A stretch of DNA of 14,381 nt from Clostridia bacterium. GTDB lineage: Bacteria; Bacillota_A; Clostridia; Christensenellales; Aristaeellaceae. Both the position numbers and the translations under genes were made by a program. The DNA is taken from the NCBI GenBank assembly GCA_017938645.1, contig JAGBBE010000091.1:1-14381 (forward strand), written 5' to 3'. Each line of letters starts with the position of its first letter. Position 1 is the stretch's first letter. Shown here one piece after another: positions 1 to 6,106 of this stretch. Below the pieces are notes generated by a model. That model worked only from the letters and a program-made list of their open reading frames with translations, ran no database searches and was not told the DNA's origin.

Positions 1-13
1 CCCTTCGCGCCCT

Positions 14-95
14 CCCGTTCCCAAAACGGGTAATCGAGGGGATTTCCCGGAGCGACGCGTCGCCTTCGTTTTGCTACTTTTTCCGGAAAAAGTAG
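14..95. repeat. Cluster of three perfect palindromes downstream of thrS
   Basis: Three inverted repeats lie close together in a gene-free stretch. The first is CCCGTT (14-19) pairing with AACGGG (25-30). The second is the 12-bp palindrome GCGACGCGTCGC (52-63). The third is a 22-bp perfect palindrome (74-95) whose arm is CTACTTTTTCC. None has the layout of a simple terminator for thrS, which already has one at 158-198. The cluster may be an interspersed repeat or the end of a neighbouring unit outside the window. I see no coding region in 1-157. Confidence 0.6.
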
Positions 96-157
96 AACCC
101 GTTCCTCGTCGGTACGAGTATCATGTGTACACACACATTCCCCGCGCAAAACTGCGC

Positions 158-198
158 AAAAAAACCAGCGTCCCTTCAACACGAAGAAACGCTGGTTT
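158..198 (-). terminator. Intrinsic terminator of the thrS operon
   Basis: The 10-bp stem AAACCAGCGT (162-171) pairs with ACGCTGGTTT (189-198) around a 17-nt loop. On the minus strand it is followed by a run of seven T (158-164), as expected for Rho-independent termination about 25 nt after the thrS stop. The plus-strand side also ends in five T, so it may work in both directions. Confidence 0.88.
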
Positions 199-200
199 TT

Positions 201-223
201 GGGGTGCAGGGGCACCGCCCCTG
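201..223 (-). repeat. Stop-codon-adjacent hairpin repeat, copy 1 (thrS)
   Basis: Read in the thrS direction, the sequence right after the TGA stop (224-226) is CAGGGGC, triloop GGT, GCCCCTG, then CACCCC. The same arms and tail recur at the 3' ends of the manA fusion (5905-5927) and tuf (14201-14224). It has no T-run, and the real terminator lies about 25 nt further on. It therefore looks like a short interspersed palindrome or an mRNA-end structure rather than the terminator. Confidence 0.75.
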
Positions 224-2131
224 TCAATCGATGGTTTTGTCGTCGTTGAGCTTTTTGACCATGGCAACAGCCTCTTCAAAGGAGAAGGTGCCAAGATTTT
301 CGCCCTTGCGGTTGCGGATGGTAACGGTGCGGTTTTCCGCCTCGCGGTCGCCGAGAACGAACATGTAGGGGATCTTCATCATCTGGGCCTCGCGGACCTT
401 GAAGCCGATCTTTTCGTTGCGCAGATCGAGCTCAGGACGCAGATTGGCGTCTTCCAGCATATTGGCGATCTCGCGGGCAGCCTCGTCGCTGCGGGAGGTG
501 ATGGTCATCACCTTCACCTGCACAGGAGCCAGCCAGGTGGGGAACGCGCCGCCGAAGTGCTCAATCAGGATGCCGATGAAGCGCTCGATGGAACCGAAGA
601 CCACGCGGTGGATCATGACGGGACGATGCTTCTCGCCGTCAGCGCCGGTGTAGGTCAGGTCGAAGCGCTCGGGCAGGTTCATGTCCAGCTGGATGGTGCC
701 GCACTGCCAGGTGCGTCCGAGGCAGTCGGTGAGGTGGAAGTCGATCTTCGGGCCGTAGAACGCGCCGTCGCCCTCGTTGATCACGTAGGGCACGCCCAGT
801 TCGTCCAGAGCGCCCTGCAGACCATTGGTGGCCATCTCCCACATCTCGTCGGTGCCGATGGAGCCCTCGGGACGAGTGGACAGTTCCACATGATAGGGGA
901 AGCCGAAACGGGTGTAGACTTCGTTGATCAGGTTGTAGACGCCCTTGATCTCATCCTTGATCTGCTCGGGAGTCATGAAGATGTGCGCGTCATCCTGCGT
1001 GAAGCAGCGCACGCGCATGAGGCCGTGCAGAGCGCCGCTCTTCTCGTGACGGTGCACCAGACCCAGCTCGCCGGAGCGGATGGGCAGATCGCGGTAGCTC
1101 CACAGCTTGCGCTGGTAGACCAGAATGCCGCCGGGGCAGTTCATGGGCTTGATGGCGAAGTCCGTCTCGTCGATCTTGGTGGTGTACATGTTCTCTTTGT
1201 AGTGATCCCAGTGACCGGAACGCTCCCACAGGCCGCGGTTGAGCATGATGGGCGTCTTGATCTCCTCGTAGCCGGCCTTGCGGTGCAGCTGGTGCCAGTA
1301 ATCCTCCAGCAGGTTGCGCAGGATCATTCCCTTGGGATAGAAGAACGGGAAGCCGGGGCCCTCGTCGCGGATGTCAAACAGATCCAGTTCGCGGCCCAGC
1401 TTGCGGTGGTCGCGCTTCTTGGCTTCCTCGATGCGGTCGAGGTGCGCCTGCAGCTGATCCTTGGTGGGGAACGCGGTGGCATAGATACGGCACAGCATCT
1501 TGTTGTGCTCGTCGCCGCGCCAGTATGCGCCGGCCACGTGGGTCAGCTTGAAGGCCTTAATATAGGAAAGATTGGGCAGATGGGGGCCGACGCACAGATC
1601 GGTGAACTCGCCCATCTCGTAGAAGGAGATCTCCTCATCTTCGGGCAGATCCTCGATCAGCTGCACCTTGTAGGGCTCTTCCTTCTGCTGGAAGTAGGCA
1701 ATGGCTTCCTCGCGGGGCATCAGATAGCGGCGCGGACGGATGCTCTTCTTGGCCAGGTGCTGCATTTCCTTTTCGATCTTGGCCAGGTCGTCCATGGTGA
1801 AGGCGGGCTCTACGTCGAAGTCGTAGTAGAAACCGTCGGCGATGGCGGGGCCAATGGCAACCTTGGCATTGGGATAGAGCTTCTTGACAGCCATGGCCAT
1901 CAGGTGGCTGGCGGAGTGGAAGAACACCTTGCGGCCGGCTTCATCCTCGAAGGTGACGGGGGTCACAACCTGATCCTTGGCAACGGGGGCAAAGAGATCC
2001 TGCATGGAGCCGTCCTCGAGCTGCACGGCGAGGTACTTCTTGAGATCATCGGGCATCTGCGCCTTGATCAGATCACCCACAGAGGAATTTTCGGCCACTT
2101 CGTAGGCCTTTTCAAACATGGTCAGAATCAT
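224..2131 (-). CDS. thrS: Threonyl-tRNA synthetase
   Basis: Class II aminoacyl-tRNA synthetase that attaches threonine to tRNA-Thr in the cytoplasm. The 635 residues match the usual bacterial length. A slightly short TGS-like domain (about 1-65) comes first. The editing domain follows, with H72, H76, C180 and H184, the set used to remove mischarged Ser. The catalytic core (about 250-535) has the zinc ligands C332 (in MNCPGG), H383 and H508, motif 2 around RHEKSGALHG, and motif 3 with R517. The anticodon-binding domain is at about 537-635. The ATG at 2129-2131 follows GGAG at a spacing of about 10 nt. The gene lies 26 bp after the acetyltransferase in one T-box-controlled transcript. No key residue is missing. 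Confidence 0.98.
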   Translation of the reverse strand: MILTMFEKAYEVAENSSVGDLIKAQMPDDLKKYLAVQLEDGSMQDLFAPVAKDQVVTPVTFEDEAGRKVFFHSASHLMAMAVKKLYPNAKVAIGPAIADGFYYDFDVEPAFTMDDLAKIEKEMQHLAKKSIRPRRYLMPREEAIAYFQQKEEPYKVQLIEDLPEDEEISFYEMGEFTDLCVGPHLPNLSYIKAFKLTHVAGAYWRGDEHNKMLCRIYATAFPTKDQLQAHLDRIEEAKKRDHRKLGRELDLFDIRDEGPGFPFFYPKGMILRNLLEDYWHQLHRKAGYEEIKTPIMLNRGLWERSGHWDHYKENMYTTKIDETDFAIKPMNCPGGILVYQRKLWSYRDLPIRSGELGLVHRHEKSGALHGLMRVRCFTQDDAHIFMTPEQIKDEIKGVYNLINEVYTRFGFPYHVELSTRPEGSIGTDEMWEMATNGLQGALDELGVPYVINEGDGAFYGPKIDFHLTDCLGRTWQCGTIQLDMNLPERFDLTYTGADGEKHRPVMIHRVVFGSIERFIGILIEHFGGAFPTWLAPVQVKVMTITSRSDEAAREIANMLEDANLRPELDLRNEKIGFKVREAQMMKIPYMFVLGDREAENRTVTIRNRKGENLGTFSFEEAVAMVKKLNDDKTID

Positions 2132-2157
2132 TTGGGTTTCTCTCCTTTATAGATTGC

Positions 2158-2676
2158 TTACTTGCGGTACTTGATCACTTTGGCCGGAACGCCGCCGACC
2201 ACGGCATAGGGCGGTACATCATGCGTTACCACAGCGCCCGCGCCAATCACGCTGCCATCCCCCACCTTTACGCCGGGCATGATGGTTACGCGGCTGCCGA
2301 TCCATACGTCGTTTCCGATCACGACGGGCTGAACCGGGCCGTAGCCCTGCTGGTTCATGGGAATGTCGGTGCGGTCGAAGCGGTGCATCTGGTTGTAGAT
2401 GATACAGTCCGGCCCCATCATGACATTGCTGCCGATGACGGTGCCTGCAGAAACCACCGCGTTTGCGCCGATGCCGGAGTTGTCGCCCAGCACCACATTG
2501 CGCCCGAAGCGGGCATTGCGCTCAACGTTGACGTTTTTTCCGCATTCCTTCAACAGATACCGCGCACAGAACGCGCGCAGTTTCCGCGCTGCCGCGCCGC
2601 CGTTTTCGTAGGATACCGGCAGTCTCTTGCCCAGCACATGGTAGAGCGCATAGGCCGCCAGCTTCATCGGGTTCAC
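2158..2676 (-). CDS. Hexapeptide-repeat O-acetyltransferase (maltose/WcaF type)
   Basis: 172-residue protein of the left-handed beta-helix acyltransferase family, which moves an acetyl group from acetyl-CoA to a hydroxyl of a sugar or similar acceptor. Imperfect [LIV]-G-x4 hexapeptide turns run from about residue 46 to 162. H98, in [13 protein letters not shown], is the likely catalytic His. The C-terminal block [34 protein letters not shown] region (about 143-172) is typical of the family. The substrate cannot be told from sequence. The start is GTG at 2674-2676, six bases after AGGAGG; an in-frame ATG three codons later is too far from that site. It is the first gene after the Thr T-box and precedes thrS, so it should be made when tRNA-Thr is uncharged. 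That regulation is inferred. Confidence 0.9.
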   Translation of the reverse strand: MNPMKLAAYALYHVLGKRLPVSYENGGAAARKLRAFCARYLLKECGKNVNVERNARFGRNVVLGDNSGIGANAVVSAGTVIGSNVMMGPDCIIYNQMHRFDRTDIPMNQQGYGPVQPVVIGNDVWIGSRVTIMPGVKVGDGSVIGAGAVVTHDVPPYAVVGGVPAKVIKYRK

Positions 2677-2682
2677 TCAATC

Positions 2683-2688
2683 CCTCCT
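2683..2688 (-). promoter_or_regulatory. Ribosome binding site that sets the GTG start of the acetyltransferase
   Basis: AGGAGG lies six bases before GTG (2674-2676). It also lies just after the T-box terminator, so translation of the operon depends on read-through. Confidence 0.8.
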
Positions 2689-2700
2689 TATTCTGCGGGA

Positions 2701-2743
2701 CAAAGCAAAACGCCCGTCCCCACATCGTGTGCGGGGACGGGCG
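2701..2743 (-). terminator. T-box conditional terminator
   Basis: An 11-bp perfect stem, CGCCCGTCCCC with GGGGACGGGCG, has an 11-nt loop and is followed by TTTTGCTTTG. Its 5' arm overlaps the ATCGCCC segment, which can instead pair in the antiterminator with the region just after the T-box. The two structures should therefore exclude each other. Confidence 0.9.
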
Positions 2744-2939
2744 ATCAAAATCGCTCGCGGTTCCACCCTGCTTGAAGAATCCGCAGGGATTCTCCACTCA
2801 TTGAAAGCGCTGTATCGCGCGCAAAGCGTCGCCGTCGGCGGGTGGTGTCCGAAAAGCCCTTTGCATCCGCCGCTTGCAGCCAAGGCGGCAGTCTCTGAAA
2901 ATGCATCTGGAGCGCGGCTCGTCCCACGTCATCCGGGAT
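2701..2939 (-). promoter_or_regulatory. T-box riboswitch leader, apparent Thr (ACC) specifier
   Basis: On the minus strand this is a complete T-box leader of about 240 nt. GGACGAG sits near the base of Stem I, and AGAGA marks the distal arm. ACC at 2844-2846, followed by A, is the likely specifier codon, with a second ACC directly after it. Stem III is AGAATCC (2787-2793) pairing with GGATTCT (2776-2782) over a CTGC loop. The T-box proper, AGGGTGGAACCGCG, is at 2756-2769. The terminator hairpin follows. By family knowledge, uncharged tRNA-Thr pairs with the specifier and with the TGG bulge to hold the antiterminator and let transcription reach the acetyltransferase and thrS. The nearby thrS supports the Thr assignment. 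The exact Stem I fold was not computed. Confidence 0.93.
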
Positions 2940-2945
2940 AGGGAC

Positions 2946-2974
2946 AATATAGCACCCAAACCGTCCGTTGTCAA
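2946..2974 (-). promoter_or_regulatory. Sigma-A promoter of the T-box/acetyltransferase/thrS operon
   Basis: On the minus strand, the -35 box TTGACA (2969-2974) and the -10 box TATATT (2946-2951) are separated by exactly 17 bp. Transcription would start near 2939, which fits the 5' end of the T-box Stem I. Confidence 0.88.
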
Positions 2975-2983
2975 GGGAAAGCC

Positions 2984-3013
2984 TTGACTTTAACGCTGTT
3001 TTTCGCGTATCAT
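2984..3013 (+). promoter_or_regulatory. Probable sigma-A promoter of the zinc-ribbon operon
   Basis: TTGACT (2984-2989) and TATCAT (3008-3013) are 18 bp apart. The start point would be near 3020, directly before the AGGAGG of the zinc-ribbon gene, giving a very short 5' UTR. Its -35 lies nine bases from the divergent T-box operon -35, and the two boxes form an inverted repeat GTCAAGG-N5-CCTTGAC (2970-2988). Confidence 0.6.
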
Positions 3014-3035
3014 ATAGCCTGAGGAGGTATGGATT

Positions 3036-3758
3036 ATGTCACTTCCTGTATGTACTCACTGCGGTAAGGCTGTTCAGCCTCAGGACGCAGCGTTCTGTCC
3101 GTATTGCGGCGCTGCGATGCCCGGAAAAGCCGCCTCCGTACCCGAGGGCGCAATGAAGGCGCTCAGGGAAGCGGACAGGCTGAAGGATCCTGTCAAGAAG
3201 CACGAGCTGCTTCTTCAGGCCGAAAAGGACTATCCCGATTGCCTCGAAATCGCCGAGGCGATCCTGTTTCACGGCAGGCTCCACGAGCGCAGTTCGCGCG
3301 CGCTGGATTTTTCCGTGATCAAGTGCTACCTGTGGCACATGTATCTGACCCCGAAGGACTTCACAGCGGATCAGAAGCAAAAGATGCGCACGGAGCTTTT
3401 CGAGCATCCGCATCTGCTGCGCTGCCTCGAGCTTGCGCCCGACCGCGACGCATATCTGCGCCGTTATCTGCGCAGGCTGGGATGTGAGTTCGTCTCGCTG
3501 TTTCTCAAGGGCAGCAGCCGCTTCACCCGTTCCATTTTCGGCTTCCGCTTCGACAACCGCATGAGCCGGGTGCTTGCGCAGCCGGTGGCGATGATGATTG
3601 CCGAAATCCGCGCCGACGAGGCCCTTGCACCCCAGCAGCGCGCGCTGCTTTCGGAGGCCATCTACTCCGCGTTCCTCACCGAAACCGGCAGCGAGCCCCA
3701 GTGGGTGAACGAAGAACTGGAAAAGATGGGACATCCCATCCCGACCCAGACCTGTTAA
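3036..3758 (+). CDS. Zinc-ribbon protein of unknown function
   Basis: 240 residues. The N-terminus has a rubredoxin-like zinc ribbon: C6-x2-C9 and C21-x2-C24, with CTHCGK and CPYCGA knuckles. The rest (about 37-240) looks alpha-helical, is rich in charged residues and leucine, and contains WHMYLTPKDFTADQKQKM and FRFDNRMSRVLAQP. I do not recognise a named family for this part, and no membrane segment is visible. The start ATG lies eight bases after AGGAGG. It opens a plus-strand unit whose next gene starts 13 bp after its stop, and that second gene encodes a membrane-anchored protein. Zinc ribbons of this kind are common on bacterial proteins of unknown role, so no function is assigned. Confidence 0.85.
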   Translation: MSLPVCTHCGKAVQPQDAAFCPYCGAAMPGKAASVPEGAMKALREADRLKDPVKKHELLLQAEKDYPDCLEIAEAILFHGRLHERSSRALDFSVIKCYLWHMYLTPKDFTADQKQKMRTELFEHPHLLRCLELAPDRDAYLRRYLRRLGCEFVSLFLKGSSRFTRSIFGFRFDNRMSRVLAQPVAMMIAEIRADEALAPQQRALLSEAIYSAFLTETGSEPQWVNEELEKMGHPIPTQTC

Positions 3759-3763
3759 GGAGG
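3757..3763 (+). promoter_or_regulatory. Ribosome binding site that sets a TTG start
   Basis: AAGGAGG overlaps the TAA stop of the zinc-ribbon gene (3756-3758) and lies eight bases before TTG at 3772. No ATG or GTG nearby fits as well, so the second gene most likely starts at TTG and is translationally coupled to the first. Confidence 0.75.
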
Positions 3764-3771
3764 ACAGTTCC

Positions 3772-4422
3772 TTGTCCAAAGAAAAAATCCCTTCGCAGCC
3801 CGTGCTTGCCGAAGAGGAAGCCGCGCCCAAAGAGCCTTCCGCCCTCCGCCGCATCCTCACGCGCATCGGCGCGGCCCTGCTGCTGATTCTTGCGCTTGTG
3901 TTCGCCTATGTGTTTTTGCTCTTGGGCGAGCCGGAGGAGGACGCCAAAAACGCCGCTCCCGCCATCGAGAATACGATCACTATGCCCATGAGCCCCTTTG
4001 AAGCTCCGGGCGAGGCAAACATCGAAAGCCTTGCTGAAACGTTCGGCGAGCCGGTGCTCTCTTTTTATCAGGGCGCGGAAATGCGCAAGGCACGCATCTA
4101 CGACACCGCATTCGAAGGCGGATATGCCCGCTGCGTGACCCTCACCTACCTGATGGAGGATGGCGCGCAGCTGACGGTGGAGAGCATCCGTCCCACGTCG
4201 GCGGTTTCGCTGATCCATCAGAACGGCTACAAACTGGACGCTACTGCGCTCTATGCCCTGGGCGGCCTCAATGCAGCCCGCATGGAAAACGACGTGAACA
4301 TCTGCGTGTTTGCGCAGAGCGATACGGCTGTCTACGCCGTTACCTGTCCCAAAACCCACGAGGAGGCGCTTCCATCCCTCCTTCGCCAGACGATGCTTAC
4401 CGAACCTCAGACCCAGCCTTAA
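3772..4422 (+). CDS. Single-pass membrane protein of unknown function
   Basis: 216 residues beginning at TTG. A short cytoplasmic tail, acidic and then basic with RR at 26-27, is followed by one strong membrane helix at about 32-51 (GAALLLILALVFAYVFLLLG). The rest, about 165 residues, should lie outside the cell. This outer part has a mixed alpha/beta look, with segments such as GYARCVTLTYLMEDGAQLTV and NDVNICVFAQSDTAVYAVTC. I do not recognise the family. The helix lacks a clear lipobox or signal peptidase site, so it is probably a membrane anchor. The gene sits 13 bp after the zinc-ribbon gene and 31 bp before the GNAT-ManA fusion, and all three are probably one transcript. No catalytic motif is visible. 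Confidence 0.8.
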   Translation: MSKEKIPSQPVLAEEEAAPKEPSALRRILTRIGAALLLILALVFAYVFLLLGEPEEDAKNAAPAIENTITMPMSPFEAPGEANIESLAETFGEPVLSFYQGAEMRKARIYDTAFEGGYARCVTLTYLMEDGAQLTVESIRPTSAVSLIHQNGYKLDATALYALGGLNAARMENDVNICVFAQSDTAVYAVTCPKTHEEALPSLLRQTMLTEPQTQP

Positions 4423-4453
4423 TCCATACAGACCGATACGGAGGACAAGCAAC

Positions 4454-5914
4454 ATGAGCATTCAGTTTTCGAAGGTCAAAGCTGCCCAGTTCAAAGACAT
4501 CTGCAAGCTCTATCAGGACGTCATCGCCGACATGCGCAAGTGCGGCCTCAAGCAGTGGACCTGGGACGTCTACCCCACCGCCGCCCAGCTGGAAAACGAC
4601 ATTGCGTCCGGCGAACTCTACCGCGTGGATGAGGACGGCGTGCTCTGCGGCGCGTTTGTGCTTTCCGGCGATCTGTCCGAGGAGTACAGCAGCATGGAGT
4701 GGCACTATGGCGTAAAGCCCGCCACCCTGCACCGCTTTGCCATGATGCCCGGCGTTTTCGGCACCCAGATGGCCAGCCGCGTGCTCAACTTCGTTAAGGA
4801 TGAAGCCCTGCGCGCCGGCTTTGACAGCCTTCGTGTGGACATCAGCTGCGAGGATGAAAAGATGCTTCGCTGCTTCTCCTCCGAGCTGACCCGCGAAGTG
4901 GGCCGCATACACTTTGAGAATTTCGACATGGACTACGTCTGCTTCGAGTCTCCGCTCAGCAGTGAAACGCCCATGCTGCCCATGCGCATGTATCCCGCCT
5001 ACCGTCACGGCGACATGACCCCGTGGGGCGGCGACGCGCTCAGCACCGTTTTCGGACGCGAGATTCCCGACGACCGCACCGGCGAGGCGCTGGAAGTGAG
5101 CGCCATCCCGAAGCTGGAAAGCCGCACTTCCCGCGGAGAAACCCTCACCCAGCTCATCGACCGCGAGGGCGCCCGTCTGGTGGGCCGCTTTGCCGGTCAG
5201 GAGTTCCCGCTTCTGCTCAAGCTGCTGGCCGCGAAGGAACAGCTGAGCGTACAGGTGCATCCCGACGATCCCTACGCCCGCGAGCACGAAGGCAAATTCG
5301 GCAAAACCGAAGCATGGGTCATTCTCAAGGCTGAGGAAAACGCCTCCATCCTCTACGGCATGAAGGACGGCGTTACCACCGCCCAGCTCGAAAAGGCCCT
5401 CACCGGCGGCGAGGACGTTGAGGCGCTCATCGAACGCGTGCCTGTGAAGCCCGGCGACGTCTACTTTATGCCCGCCGGCATGGTGCATGCCATCGGCGGC
5501 GGCATCCTGCTTTACGAAATCCAGCAGTCCAGCGACGTGACCTACCGTCTCTGGGACTACAACCGCACCAACGCCGCCGGCGAGAAGCGTCCGCTGCACA
5601 TCCGTCAGTCCCTTGACGTGATCGACACCGCCCTCAAGGGTCAGCGTGCCTTCATGCCTGAAAGCGGCTCCAACGAAATCGTCTCCCTGCTCGACGTACC
5701 CGCCTTCCGTCTGGAATGCGCTCTGGTCAACGGCGAATGCGAGCTCGCACCCAATCCCGACAGCTTCCGCATGCTGACCGCGCTCTCCAGCCTTCTTCTG
5801 AGCTGGGACGGCGACGTCATCGCCCTGAAAGCCGGCGACACCGTTCTCCTGCCCGCCCTCTGCCCCACCGTTACCCTGATGGGCGTAGGCCGCGCCCTCA
5901 TCAGCAGGGGCTGA
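4454..5914 (+). CDS. Fusion protein: GNAT N-acetyltransferase domain + class I mannose-6-phosphate isomerase
   Basis: 486 residues in one open frame. Residues about 1-165 resemble a GNAT acetyltransferase, but the acetyl-CoA loop reads FGTQMAS where QGKGIGS-like sequence is usual, so activity is doubtful. Residues about 178-486 are a class I phosphomannose isomerase (mannose-6-P to fructose-6-P). It has WGG at 191-193, IPDDRTGEALEVS, metal ligands Q267 and H269 in QVHPDD, E286 in KTEAW and H345 in MVHAIGGG, and the active-site block YRLWDYNR ending at R371. The ATG at 4454 lies nine bases after GGAGG. An internal start near 4979-4997 exists (three ATG codons) but has no good ribosome site. 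Its last codons and TGA stop lie inside a perfect hairpin repeat. It is third in the zinc-ribbon operon; the link between the genes is unknown. Confidence 0.9.
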   Translation: MSIQFSKVKAAQFKDICKLYQDVIADMRKCGLKQWTWDVYPTAAQLENDIASGELYRVDEDGVLCGAFVLSGDLSEEYSSMEWHYGVKPATLHRFAMMPGVFGTQMASRVLNFVKDEALRAGFDSLRVDISCEDEKMLRCFSSELTREVGRIHFENFDMDYVCFESPLSSETPMLPMRMYPAYRHGDMTPWGGDALSTVFGREIPDDRTGEALEVSAIPKLESRTSRGETLTQLIDREGARLVGRFAGQEFPLLLKLLAAKEQLSVQVHPDDPYAREHEGKFGKTEAWVILKAEENASILYGMKDGVTTAQLEKALTGGEDVEALIERVPVKPGDVYFMPAGMVHAIGGGILLYEIQQSSDVTYRLWDYNRTNAAGEKRPLHIRQSLDVIDTALKGQRAFMPESGSNEIVSLLDVPAFRLECALVNGECELAPNPDSFRMLTALSSLLLSWDGDVIALKAGDTVLLPALCPTVTLMGVGRALISRG

Positions 5915-5927
5915 GCCCCTGCACCCC
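5905..5927 (+). repeat. Stop-codon hairpin repeat, copy 2 (GNAT-ManA)
   Basis: CAGGGGC (5905-5911), TGA (5912-5914), GCCCCTG (5915-5921), then CACCCC. The TGA triloop is the stop codon of the fusion gene, so the 5' arm encodes its last residues (S-R-G). Arms and tail match the copy after thrS exactly. Confidence 0.78.
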
Positions 5928-6066
5928 GGACCGCTTCGCGGGAGTTGGACGACGGAGTTTGGCCTTGCACATAAGACCGCCCCTCACCTGCGGTGGGCAA
6001 AAGTACCGACACATTCGCCGTCCGCAGCACCGGAGGGTGTCGGGGCTCGCTTGTGCGATCGGATGT

Positions 6067-6105
6067 AAAAGCAGCGTTTCTCCTTGAGGAGAGACGCTGC
6101 TTTTT
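6067..6105. terminator. Bidirectional intrinsic terminator between convergent units
   Basis: The stem AAAAGCAGCGT...CTCC pairs with GGAG...ACGCTGCTTTT. It is 17 bp long with one G-T pair and a TTGA loop (6084-6087), and has T-runs on both sides. It ends the plus-strand GNAT-ManA operon, and on the minus strand it begins right after the stop of the putative anti-sigma gene (TAA at 6107-6109). Confidence 0.92.
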
Positions 6106-6106
6106 G

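Noticed and set aside
71..2152. Very long plus-strand open frame (about 690 codons) opposite thrS
   Set aside because: It is antisense to a fully conserved ThrRS. Its translation is low-complexity, rich in H, G, V, L and A, as expected from the mirrored codon use of a GC-rich gene, and it has no ribosome site or known motif.
3039..4461. Minus-strand open frames opposite the zinc-ribbon and membrane protein genes
   Set aside because: The plus-strand frames have strong AGGAGG sites, correct spacing and recognisable features (zinc ribbon, membrane helix). The antisense frames have none.
4397..5599. Minus-strand open frame of 400 codons opposite the GNAT-ManA fusion
   Set aside because: It is antisense to conserved isomerase motifs, of biased composition (H, A, V, G), and has no ribosome site.
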